Below are positions 9,915-16,286 of a DNA stretch of 30,021 bases, piece after piece. The position numbers and the translations under genes are program-made. Each line of letters starts with the position of its first letter. Position 1 is the first letter of the stretch. The DNA is from DASUXA01 sp036378155 (lineage in GTDB: Bacteria > Actinomycetota > Actinomycetes > Mycobacteriales > Micromonosporaceae), in the NCBI GenBank assembly GCA_036378155.1, contig DASUXA010000064.1, forward strand, positions 1-30,021, read 5' to 3'. The notes beneath the pieces are model-generated. The model did not search any database and had not been told where the DNA came from. It saw only the letters and a list, made by a program, of their open reading frames with translations.

Positions 9915-10585
9915 CGCTGCAACTTGTACCCGAGTCCCCGCACCGTGACCAGGTGCTCCGGTGACGCCGGGTTGTCTTCGATCTTCTGGCGCAGCCGCCC
10001 GACGTGGACGTCGACCAGCCGCTCGTCGCCCGCGCCGTAGTCCCACACCCGTTCGAGCAACTGCTGCCGGGACAGGACCCGCCCGGCATGGTCCGCCAGT
10101 TCGCACAGCAGCCGGAACTCGGTACGGGTCAACGCGACCGGGCGTCCGTGCACGGTCACCTCGCCCGCCTCGGGTCGGATCTCCAGGTCGCCGAAGATCA
10201 GCGTGGGTACCGCCGGTGCCGCCGCGCGTGCCCGCCGTCGCAGTGCCCTCAGCCGCGCGGACAGTTCCTTGACCGCGACCGGCTTCACCACGTAGTCGTC
10301 CGCGCCGGCTTCGAGGGCGGCGACGATGTCGTGGGTGTCGCTGCGGGCGCTGATGACGACGATCGGTACCTCGCCGGTCCGGCGCAACTCCCGAATGCAT
10401 TCGAACCCGTCGATGCCTGGCAGCATCAGATCCACCAGAACCGTGTCGGCGGGATCTTTCCGCTGGTTGATCAGCCCCTCCTCCGCGGTCGACGCCTCGT
10501 GGACCGTGTACCCCTCGTCCTCCAGCGCGAGCGCCAGGGACAGCCGGATGCGGTCGTCGTCTTCGATCACCAGCACTGTCGGCAT
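9911..10585 (-). CDS. OmpR/PhoB-family response regulator
   Basis: 224 residues. The receiver domain has acidic residues Asp9-Asp10, phosphoacceptor Asp52 in LVDLMLPGIDG, Ser79 at the usual Thr/Ser switch position and Lys101 in VVKPV. Residues about 128-222 form a winged-helix DNA-binding domain (LTRTEFRLLCELADHAGRVL, then VDVHVGRLRQKIED, ending VRGLGYKLQR). It is the first gene of the three-gene signalling operon. The intergenic region it shares with the divergent STAS operon holds one copy of an 11-bp-period repeat element; the other copy precedes otsA. OmpR-family proteins bind such tandem repeats, so this regulator is the leading candidate to act there (inference). The ATG at 10585 starts the conserved domain; the upstream GTG at 10624 is less likely. 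Confidence 0.93.
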   Translation of the reverse strand: MPTVLVIEDDDRIRLSLALALEDEGYTVHEASTAEEGLINQRKDPADTVLVDLMLPGIDGFECIRELRRTGEVPIVVISARSDTHDIVAALEAGADDYVVKPVAVKELSARLRALRRRARAAAPAVPTLIFGDLEIRPEAGEVTVHGRPVALTRTEFRLLCELADHAGRVLSRQQLLERVWDYGAGDERLVDVHVGRLRQKIEDNPASPEHLVTVRGLGYKLQR

Positions 10586-10644
10586 GACTGCATCATCGCG
10601 TCTTCGGCTAAGTCGACGCGGCACCGGGTACGTCCGCCGTGATC

Positions 10645-10684
10645 TGTCATTGATTCGTCATATTTTCGCGGGCTGCTCGCCACA
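10645..10684 (+). promoter_or_regulatory. Second copy of the otsA-type promoter element
   Basis: GTCAT occurs at 10646-10650 and 10657-10661, an 11-bp period, followed by TTTCGCGGG and CCACA at 10680-10684. Compared with 6495-6534, about 33 of 40 positions agree. The copies share orientation and similar distance to the downstream gene. This one lies between the divergent response-regulator operon (start 10585) and the STAS pair (start 10738), so it could control either or both. Confidence 0.65.
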
Positions 10685-10737
10685 TCGCTCGCCGACGTTG
10701 TCTACCTGGGCGTGGCAACAGCCGAAAGAGGAGACGG

Positions 10738-11163
10738 ATGGACGTGTCGAGCGGGGAGCCCGCGACGCAGCCCGGCGAGGACACCGTGATCGAGGTGACC
10801 GTCAGCGGCGCGTTGGACACGGCGGGTGTCGCGAGGCTGGACACGGTGCTCCGCCACGCGCTGGCGCGGCGACCCCGGCACCTCGTGGTCGACCTCGCCG
10901 ACTGCCCGTTCCTCACCGCCTCCGCGATCGCCCTGCTGGTCGAGGCGCACCGCCGCGCCTGGCTGGTCGGCGGGCTGCTCACCCTGCGGTCCCCGTCGCC
11001 GCGGGTACGCCGAATTCTGAAGATCGCGCGGGTGGACCACCTGCTGCATGTCACGCCACCGGCGCCCACCGCGCCGGACGGCGACGCCGGTACCGGCGAG
11101 GACACCGTCGAAATCGAGCGCCGCGCGTCGACGGCGCCAACCACGTCGAGGATCACATCGTGA
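10738..11163 (+). CDS. STAS-domain protein (anti-sigma factor antagonist-like)
   Basis: 141 residues. Residues about 15-105 form a STAS fold of the SpoIIAA/RsbV group: VIEVTVSGALDTAGVARLDTVL, then VVDLADCPFLTASAIALLVEAHR. Ser62 is the probable phosphorylatable residue. In partner-switching systems an unphosphorylated antagonist binds the anti-sigma kinase and frees a sigma factor. No such kinase or sigma factor is in this window. The C-terminal 35 residues are Thr/Pro-rich and look disordered. A GAGGAG ribosome site precedes the ATG. The gene overlaps the next STAS gene by four bases, and the element at 10645-10684 lies in its promoter region. Confidence 0.85.
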   Translation: MDVSSGEPATQPGEDTVIEVTVSGALDTAGVARLDTVLRHALARRPRHLVVDLADCPFLTASAIALLVEAHRRAWLVGGLLTLRSPSPRVRRILKIARVDHLLHVTPPAPTAPDGDAGTGEDTVEIERRASTAPTTSRITS

Positions 11164-11747
11164 CGGCACTGCCCACCAAGGACCGCGAGGGTATCAATCT
11201 GATCTGCGACCAGTGCGGGCAGCAGTTGCCCGGGATCAGCAGCACCCTGCGTAACTGGGACGTGGTGTGGGCTCTGGTCAGCAAGCACGGATGGGTCGGG
11301 TCGCCGCTGGCGATCGGTCCGCACCAGTGCCCCCGGTGTTCCAGCGCGGTACCCGTCGGGCCGCCCGCGGAGCACATCGAGGAAGCGGCGCGCAATCCCC
11401 GGTGGAACGCGTCGACGCGACTGGTCCGCGGGGTCGCCGTGATCGAACTGCACGGCGACCTGGACGTGCTGGTCGCCGACAGTCTGCGGGAGGTCCTCGC
11501 CGCCGCCTGCCAGGGCGACGGGCACGTCGTCCTGGACCTGGCGGACGTCCGGCTGATCGACTCGACCGCCCTCGGTGTGCTGGTCCGCGCGCACCAGGTA
11601 CTCAAGCGCAAGGGTCGCCGGTTGTGCCTCGCCGCGCCGTCCCGGTTCATCATCGTGGCGCTGCGTACGATGCGCCTGCACCCGGTGTTCCCGATCTTCG
11701 ACAACCACGAGCAGGCGGTGGACTGGGCAACGGTGAACGGGCGCTGA
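11160..11747 (+). CDS. Zinc-ribbon plus STAS-domain protein
   Basis: 195 residues from a GTG start at 11160, which overlaps the TGA of the preceding STAS gene (GTGA); GAGGA lies seven bases upstream. The N-terminal ~65 residues hold two Cys-x2-Cys pairs (Cys16/Cys19 in CDQCG and Cys57/Cys60 in CPRC), an apparent zinc-ribbon-like module. Residues about 85-190 are a STAS domain with GVAVIELHGDLDVLVADSL and DLADVRLIDSTALGVLV; Ser135 is the candidate phosphorylation site. It may be an anti-sigma antagonist that is redox- or metal-responsive through its Cys pairs, or that uses them to bind a partner. Coupling to the first STAS gene suggests that the two act together. The STAS assignment is firm; the zinc-ribbon role is inferred. 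Confidence 0.82.
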   Translation: MTALPTKDREGINLICDQCGQQLPGISSTLRNWDVVWALVSKHGWVGSPLAIGPHQCPRCSSAVPVGPPAEHIEEAARNPRWNASTRLVRGVAVIELHGDLDVLVADSLREVLAAACQGDGHVVLDLADVRLIDSTALGVLVRAHQVLKRKGRRLCLAAPSRFIIVALRTMRLHPVFPIFDNHEQAVDWATVNGR

Positions 11748-11755
11748 CGGCGGCG

Positions 11756-12298
11756 TCACCGTTCGGCGGACCCGCCCGCCTCGGCGAGACGGTCCACGGC
11801 GGCGGCGAGGGCGTCCAGGGCGGGTACCGCGCGCCGCAGGCTGCGCCGCTGCTCAGCGGGGAGCGTGGCGAGCGCATCGGCGAGCACGGCGCCGTTGGTC
11901 GCCTGGAAGTCGCGTACCGCCTGCCGACCGGCGTCGGTGATGCGCAGCGTCACGCCGCGCCGGTCGTCGTCGCTCGTCTCCCGGCTGATCATCTGTTCGC
12001 CGGTGAGCGCGTTGACCAGGGTCGTCACGGTGTTCGGACGTAGCCGCAGCAGCCGCGCCAACTGACCGGGCCGTGCCGCCGGATGCTCCGCGAGACACGC
12101 CAGCAGTTCGAGCTGAGCCACGGTGAGCTGGTTCTCGGGGTCCGCCGCGCGTGCCGCGCGGCGCAGCGCCCGCCGTAGCCGGGCGATGCTTTCGGCAAGC
12201 GCAGCGGGCGTGGCCTGCGACGGCGGCGACGTGCGCTCGGCGGCGTCGGCGGCGCTCGCCTGCCCGGTCGCGTCGTCCGCGCGCACCCGTCGGGTCAC
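11756..12298 (-). CDS. MarR-family transcriptional regulator
   Basis: 180 residues from a GTG at 12298 that overlaps the stop of the MFS exporter gene by four bases (GTGA on the minus strand). A winged-helix MarR domain occupies roughly 50-150: LTVAQLELLACLAEHP, the recognition-helix region RPNTVTTLVNALTGE, and the wing SDDDRRGVTLRITDAGRQAV. MarR proteins are dimers that usually repress a linked efflux gene and are released by small aromatic ligands or oxidation. Co-transcription after the exporter fits feedback control of the operon, probably at the palindromes at 13768-13809. The frame continues upstream to 12400, but that part lies inside the exporter gene. It ends eight bases from the convergent STAS gene. 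Confidence 0.88.
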   Translation of the reverse strand: MTRRVRADDATGQASAADAAERTSPPSQATPAALAESIARLRRALRRAARAADPENQLTVAQLELLACLAEHPAARPGQLARLLRLRPNTVTTLVNALTGEQMISRETSDDDRRGVTLRITDAGRQAVRDFQATNGAVLADALATLPAEQRRSLRRAVPALDALAAAVDRLAEAGGSAER

Positions 12299-13731
12299 CC
12301 GCGTCCCGCCGTCGCGCCACGCTGCGGTCGTCGTACCGCCGTCGCGCCGCCGGAGCCGTCCGGGCTCGTCAGCCCGGTCAGCGCGGCGAGCACCGCGCAT
12401 CCGGCGAGCACGCCCATCGCCAGCGCCGTACCCGCTGCCGGCACACCGGTCAGGTGCAGCGCCAACGTCACCACCGCCACTCCGAGTGCGGTTCCCAGAC
12501 CCCGCATCATATTGACCATTCCGCCCCCTGTCGCGGCCCGCTCGCCGGGCAGCGCCGCCATCATCACCGCGTTGTTGGCGGGAATGAACACGCCCAGTCC
12601 GATACCGAGGGCGGCGAGCAGCACCGCTCGCACGGCGGTCGGCTCAGCCGGTACCGCCAGACCACCGCAGACGGCCGCGGCCAGCAGCGCACCGCCGACG
12701 CACCGACGACGGTTCGACCAGTCGGACGGCAGTACCCGTTCCCCGGTCGCCGCCGCGAGCCCGAACCCTGCCGGCAACGCGGTCAGCAGCGCGCCGGTGT
12801 GCGCGGTCGCCGTCGCCTCGGTCGCGAGTACCTGCGGGAACAGCACCAGCGGACCGAACAGCACGAGGTACCCGGCGAGCGCCCCGAGCAGCGCGGGTCC
12901 GAACGGGCGGCTGACCAGCATCGACGGGTCGAGCAGCGGGTCGGGCACCGACCGCTCCCACCGGATGAGTACCGCGCCCGCCGCGACCGCCAGCACGACG
13001 AGCACGGGCGTGGTACCGGTCGGCAGCCGCAGCCCGGACACCGCCGACGCCGCCGTCAGCACCGCGACGACGGTGACCGCGAGCAGGAGTACACCGGGCA
13101 GGTCGAGTCGCGACCGCGCGGCGCGCTGCCGGGTGCGGGGCAGCAGGAACCAGCCGGCGACCACCGCCGCCACGCCGACCGGCAGGTTGATCAGGAAGAT
13201 CCAGCGCCAGCCGACGGAGGCGACGAGCACCCCGCCGACCGCCGGTCCGATCGCCAGCCCCAACGCCTGCGCGGCGGCCTGGACTCCGAGCGCGCCGCGT
13301 CGACGGTCGCCGGGCACGCTCGTGACGACCAGGGCGACACTGTTCGCCTGGAGCATGGCGGCGCCGAGAGCCTGGACCACCCGCAGCCCGACCAGCACCG
13401 TCAGCGACCAGGCGGCGGCGCAGCCCACCGACGCGGCGGTGAACACCACGAAGCCGGCGAGATAGACCAGCTTGCGTCCGACCCGGTCGGAGACCCGCCC
13501 GACCGGTACCAGCAGCGCCACCAGCACCAGCAGGTACGCCAGGGACACCCACTGCACGCCGGCGAGCCCGGCGTGGAACTGCCGCTGCAGCGACGGGAAC
13601 GCCAGGGTGACGATGCTCGCGTCGAGTTGTCCCATGAACGCGCCGAAGCAGACGGTGCCCACGGCGAACCACGGCGCCCACGGGTGTTCGCGTACCACAG
13701 CCGGGCGGGCCGGCTCGGCGAGCAGCGTCAT
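12295..13731 (-). CDS. MFS drug exporter, DHA2 (EmrB/QacA) type
   Basis: 478 residues with about 14 hydrophobic spans, the DHA2 topology. The N-terminus has GQLDASIVTLAFPSLQ, the Asp-containing TM1 motif of the family. The A motif GRVSDRVGRK sits between TM2 and TM3, and the TM5 C motif is GLAIGPAVGGVL. Such proteins use the proton gradient to export lipophilic or cationic compounds. The ATG at 13731 is preceded by GTGAGGA; a GTG at 13743 would add four residues. It is the first gene of an operon with a MarR regulator, and its promoter region has two inverted repeats. The exported substrate is unknown. Confidence 0.9.
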   Translation of the reverse strand: MTLLAEPARPAVVREHPWAPWFAVGTVCFGAFMGQLDASIVTLAFPSLQRQFHAGLAGVQWVSLAYLLVLVALLVPVGRVSDRVGRKLVYLAGFVVFTAASVGCAAAWSLTVLVGLRVVQALGAAMLQANSVALVVTSVPGDRRRGALGVQAAAQALGLAIGPAVGGVLVASVGWRWIFLINLPVGVAAVVAGWFLLPRTRQRAARSRLDLPGVLLLAVTVVAVLTAASAVSGLRLPTGTTPVLVVLAVAAGAVLIRWERSVPDPLLDPSMLVSRPFGPALLGALAGYLVLFGPLVLFPQVLATEATATAHTGALLTALPAGFGLAAATGERVLPSDWSNRRRCVGGALLAAAVCGGLAVPAEPTAVRAVLLAALGIGLGVFIPANNAVMMAALPGERAATGGGMVNMMRGLGTALGVAVVTLALHLTGVPAAGTALAMGVLAGCAVLAALTGLTSPDGSGGATAVRRPQRGATAGRG

Positions 13732-13767
13732 CGATATCCTCACAGCCAGGGCAGACGATCGGAAAAA

Positions 13768-13784
13768 GGTTCTGTCCCAGAACC
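13768..13784. promoter_or_regulatory. Perfect palindrome upstream of the MFS/MarR operon
   Basis: GGTTCTG, three bases, CAGAACC: a perfect 7-3-7 inverted repeat about 37 bp upstream of the exporter ATG. The position and symmetry suit an operator for the dimeric MarR protein encoded in the same operon. It could instead be a short mRNA hairpin. Confidence 0.55.
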
Positions 13785-13788
13785 GTTT

Positions 13789-13809
13789 GTACTTCTAACA
13801 CAGAAGCAC
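13789..13809. promoter_or_regulatory. Imperfect palindrome, probable MarR operator overlapping the promoter
   Basis: CTTCT and AGAAG arms are separated by AACAC (13792-13806) and extended outward by GT...AC at the ends. This is one of the few AT-richer stretches in the region, so it probably overlaps the exporter promoter. Spacing to the first palindrome is about two helical turns centre to centre, which would allow cooperative binding. Confidence 0.5.
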
Positions 13810-13858
13810 TTTCCGACCGGATGCGGGCTCCCGCCCGCCCACGTCCCGGTCGACTGAA

Positions 13859-13921
13859 GGCTCCCGCCGGGTCGGCTGGGGGCCGCCGCCCTCGCCGTTT
13901 CGGGCTCCCGCCCGGTCGGCT
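13859..13921. repeat. Imperfect direct repeat pair in non-coding DNA
   Basis: A 19-bp unit beginning GGCTCCCGCC and ending GGTCGGCT occurs at 13859-13877 and 13903-13921 with one mismatch; a partial third copy starts near 13826. The 269-bp region between the MFS gene and the phzF-like gene is otherwise without coding potential. Function unknown; possibly slippage in GC-rich DNA. Confidence 0.5.
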
Positions 13922-14000
13922 GCCGACCCGGCGCCGGGGCAACGCCACCGGCTCTCGATTGGCTGTGGTGTACCGGCGAGCGCCGCCTAGGCTCGTCGCC

Positions 14001-14846
14001 ATGGAGGTCCTTCGCTACGCCGCGTTCACCACCGACCCGCGCGGCGGCAACCCCGCCGGGGTGGTACTCGACGCCACCGGCGTCGACGATCGCGAGATGC
14101 TGCGGGTGGCTGCCGACGTCGGGTACTCCGAGACGGCGTTCCTCGCCCCGCGCGGCGGCGGCGAGTTCGACGTGCGGTACTTCAGCCCGCTCGCCGAGGT
14201 GCCGTTCTGCGGGCACGCGACGATCGCGTCGGCGGTCGCGTACGCCGAGCGCCACGCGCCGGGTCCGCTGCGGTACCACACCCTCGCCGGCCCGGTCGAC
14301 GTCACGACCTCGATCGACGCCGACGGTACGACGAGCGCCACGCTGGTCAGCGTGCCGCCGCGTACCGAACCGCTCGCCGACGCCGACCTCGCGGAACTGC
14401 TGGACGCGTTGCGGTGGAAGCCGGACGAGCTGGACGAAGCGCTGCCGCCGCGGGTGGCGTTCGCGGGCGCCCGGCACCCGATCGTCGCCGCGTCCACCCG
14501 GGACCGGCTCGCCGACCTGGACTACGACATGACCGCCCTGGGCGAGCTGATGGCACGGCGCGACTGGACCACGGTCGACCTGGTGTGGCGGGAGGCGCCG
14601 CGGGTGTTCCACGCCCGCAACCCGTTCCCGCCCGGCGGCGTCGTCGAGGACCCGGCGACCGGCGCGGCAGCCGCCGCCTTCGGCGGGTACCTGCGCGAAC
14701 TCGAACTCGTGGCGGCACCGGCGACGATCACCGTGTACCAGGGGTACGACCTCGGTCGCCCGAGCCTGTTGACGGTGTCCATCCCGGCAGGCGCGAACAC
14801 CGGCATCGCGGTCACCGGTACGGCGGTGCCGATCAGTCCTCGGTGA
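14001..14846 (+). CDS. PhzF-family isomerase/epimerase-like protein
   Basis: 281 residues, with the pseudo-twofold diaminopimelate-epimerase-like fold of the family. Landmarks are RGGNPAGVV near the N-terminus, GYSETAFL with Glu44 (the catalytic acid/base in PhzF), FCGHATIASA, and EDPATGAAAAAFGGYL near residue 216, which contains the second conserved acidic residue. PhzF itself isomerises an anthranilate derivative in phenazine synthesis, but most family members have unknown substrates, and no phenazine genes are present. The ATG at 14001 starts the conserved fold; the frame is open upstream from 13821 through the repeat region. It converges on the DUF302 gene with a 14-bp overlap. Confidence 0.88.
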   Translation: MEVLRYAAFTTDPRGGNPAGVVLDATGVDDREMLRVAADVGYSETAFLAPRGGGEFDVRYFSPLAEVPFCGHATIASAVAYAERHAPGPLRYHTLAGPVDVTTSIDADGTTSATLVSVPPRTEPLADADLAELLDALRWKPDELDEALPPRVAFAGARHPIVAASTRDRLADLDYDMTALGELMARRDWTTVDLVWREAPRVFHARNPFPPGGVVEDPATGAAAAAFGGYLRELELVAAPATITVYQGYDLGRPSLLTVSIPAGANTGIAVTGTAVPISPR

Positions 14847-15228
14847 GCAGGCTCAGCGCGCTGCGCAGCCGGACCGCGGCCTCGTCGGCGACCCGCTTCA
14901 CCTGGGGTTGATCGCTCACCTGCACCATGATCTGCGGGTCGAGGGCTTGTACGACGGTGGCGTCCGGCCCGTCCGAGCGCACCACGACGTTGCACGGCAG
15001 CAGCAACCCGATGTCGCGGTCGGCGTCGAGCGCCAGGTGTGCCAGCGGCGGGTTGCACGCGCCGAGGATGACGTAGTCCTCCATCGCCACGCCGACCTTC
15101 TCCCGCAGGGTCGACTGGACGTCGATCTCGGTGAGCACACCGAAACCCTGCTCCTTCAGCGCGGCGCGAACGCGGTCGACTGTCCGCGCGAACGGAGCGG
15201 ACAGTCGCACCGTCATTCCGTAGGACAT
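14833..15228 (-). CDS. DUF302 family protein
   Basis: 131 residues. Matches the DUF302 (TT1751-like) pattern: FARTVDRVRAALKEQGFGVLTEIDVQSTL, then LGACNPPLAHLAL with Cys58 and LLPCNVVV with Cys79. The biochemical role of DUF302 is not established. Its two conserved cysteines, and its place beside thioredoxin and rhodanese genes on the same strand as thioredoxin, suggest a part in thiol or sulfur handling (inference). The thioredoxin gene ends 133 bp upstream, and a hairpin lies between them, so this gene probably has its own promoter. The ATG at 15228 lacks a strong ribosome site; ATG 15216 is an alternative. Confidence 0.85.
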   Translation of the reverse strand: MSYGMTVRLSAPFARTVDRVRAALKEQGFGVLTEIDVQSTLREKVGVAMEDYVILGACNPPLAHLALDADRDIGLLLPCNVVVRSDGPDATVVQALDPQIMVQVSDQPQVKRVADEAAVRLRSALSLLTED

Positions 15229-15323
15229 CGTCGTGGCCCCCCAACCAAACCGTCTCTACCAGTTAATACGCCCATCGGGATTTTCGCGCGGCGCCAGCCT
15301 CCAACCGCCTGATCACGGCAGGA

Positions 15324-15352
15324 GGCGGACCGAGGGGCTTCCTCGGCCCGCC
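15324..15352 (-). terminator. Hairpin terminator after thioredoxin
   Basis: GGCGG, A, CCGAGG pairs with CCTCGG, C, CCGCC around a five-base loop, with one internal mismatch. It lies ten bases past the thioredoxin stop codon and before the DUF302 gene. There is no strong T-tract, as is usual in high-GC actinobacteria. Confidence 0.55.
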
Positions 15353-15361
15353 CCCTGGCTA

Positions 15362-15733
15362 TCACCGCGCCGCCCCCTGGCGCGCGGCGAGCTTTGCGCG
15401 TACCTCGTCCATGTCGAGGTCACGGACGGCCTGGATGACCTGTTCGAGCGCGCTCGGCGGCAGCGCGCCGGGCTGTGCGAACACCAGGACGCCGTCGCGG
15501 AACGCCATCAGTGTCGGGATCGACGTGATCCTGGCCGCCGTCGAGATCTCCGGCTCGACTTCAGTGTCGACCTTGCCGAACACCACGTCCGGGTGCTGCT
15601 CGCTCGCCTTCTCGAAGACCGGTGCGAACCGTCGGCACGGACCGCACCAAGTGGCCCAGAAGTCGACGAGGACGATCCCGTCACGGGTGACGGTCGGTTC
15701 GAAGTTGTCTCTGGTCAATGCGACCGTGGCCAT
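15362..15733 (-). CDS. Thioredoxin
   Basis: 123 residues with the active site WCGPC (Cys30, Cys33) after VLVDFWAT and the cis-proline motif SIPTLM (Pro73). It is a normal-length cytoplasmic thioredoxin with no signal peptide. It reduces disulfides and, in this setting, probably resolves protein or small-molecule persulfides made by the neighbouring rhodaneses. It starts at ATG 15733 with a GGAGGGG ribosome site and is transcribed away from the rhodanese operon. A perfect TACCCCC/GGGGGTA palindrome lies 24-37 bp before the start, so it should be induced together with the sulfur operon. Confidence 0.93.
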   Translation of the reverse strand: MATVALTRDNFEPTVTRDGIVLVDFWATWCGPCRRFAPVFEKASEQHPDVVFGKVDTEVEPEISTAARITSIPTLMAFRDGVLVFAQPGALPPSALEQVIQAVRDLDMDEVRAKLAARQGAAR

Positions 15734-15756
15734 GTACCCCTCCAGGTTCGTACAGA

Positions 15757-15770
15757 TACCCCCGGGGGTA
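15757..15770. promoter_or_regulatory. CsoR/CstR-type operator before thioredoxin
   Basis: A perfect 14-bp palindrome, TACCCCC then GGGGGTA. CsoR-family repressors, including the persulfide sensor CstR, bind TACCCC...GGGGTA palindromes. It sits between the probable promoter and the ribosome site of the thioredoxin gene. A partial half-site, ACAGGGGTAG, follows at about 15775-15784. Confidence 0.7.
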
Positions 15771-15858
15771 AGTAACAGGGGTAGGCGCCGCGCTATTCCA
15801 CCTCACCATTCCGCCTCGCCGCGACTTCGTACCCGGTTTGCCGGGCGCTGCCGGACGG

Positions 15859-15889
15859 TTGACGGCACGCGCGTGACGCGCGCTATGGT
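15859..15889 (+). promoter_or_regulatory. Candidate promoter of the sulfur operon
   Basis: TTGACG at 15859-15864 and TATGGT at 15884-15889 resemble housekeeping -35 and -10 boxes, although the 19-bp spacing is long. A start site near 15896 would lie just before the operator at 15902-15919, the arrangement expected for repression by a CsoR-type protein. Confidence 0.45.
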
Positions 15890-15901
15890 GAACGACGTAG
15901 A

Positions 15902-15919
15902 CATACCCCAGGGGGTATG
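15902..15919. promoter_or_regulatory. CsoR/CstR-type operator before the rhodanese operon
   Basis: CATACCCC, AG, GGGGTATG: a perfect 8-2-8 inverted repeat, 22 bp before the first rhodanese start. The core TACCCC...GGGGTA is shared with the site facing the thioredoxin gene. Copper-responsive CsoR is an alternative, but the downstream genes are all sulfur-related, which favours a CstR-like sensor. Confidence 0.75.
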
Positions 15920-15941
15920 AGGCCTAGCGGAGGTTCTGCTG

Positions 15942-16268
15942 ATGCGTGAAGTCGACCTCGACACGTTCGCCGCGGCGCACGCCGCCGGCGCGGCCGTGAT
16001 CGACGTTCGTGAGCCGATCGAGTACGTGTCCGGGCATGTACCCGGCGCCCGGCTCATTCCTTTTAGCCAGCTTCCAGCGCATATGGTGGAGTTGCCGAAG
16101 ACCGAACCGGTGTACCTGATCTGCGCCAGCGGCAACCGCAGCCTCGCCGCTGCGGACTACCTGGCCCGCGCCGGAGTTGACGCGTGGTCTGTGGCAGGCG
16201 GTACCGGCGGCTGGACCCGCACCGGCCGGCCCGTGGTGCGCGGCACTCACGCCACCAGCGCCGACTGA
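15942..16268 (+). CDS. Single-domain rhodanese
   Basis: 108 residues, one rhodanese domain. CDC25-like/rhodanese signatures are VIDVREPIEYVSGHVPGA and the active loop CASGNRS with catalytic Cys61, which carries the persulfide during sulfur transfer. No signal peptide, so cytoplasmic. It is the first gene of the sulfur operon, with GGAGG eight bases before the ATG, and is followed after 18 bp by the CstB-like gene. Its likely role is to pass sulfane sulfur between thiosulfate, low-molecular-weight thiols and the dioxygenase. It should be controlled through the palindromic operator at 15902-15919. Confidence 0.92.
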   Translation: MREVDLDTFAAAHAAGAAVIDVREPIEYVSGHVPGARLIPFSQLPAHMVELPKTEPVYLICASGNRSLAAADYLARAGVDAWSVAGGTGGWTRTGRPVVRGTHATSAD

Positions 16269-16286
16269 ACCGGAGAGGACGTATCC

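Noticed and set aside
14001..14846. Phenazine biosynthesis gene
   Set aside because: PhzF-family proteins are widespread; no other phenazine genes occur nearby.
15249..15300. A possible third copy of the otsA-type element near ATTTTCGCG before the DUF302 gene
   Set aside because: Only nine bases match; the GTCAT repeats are absent.
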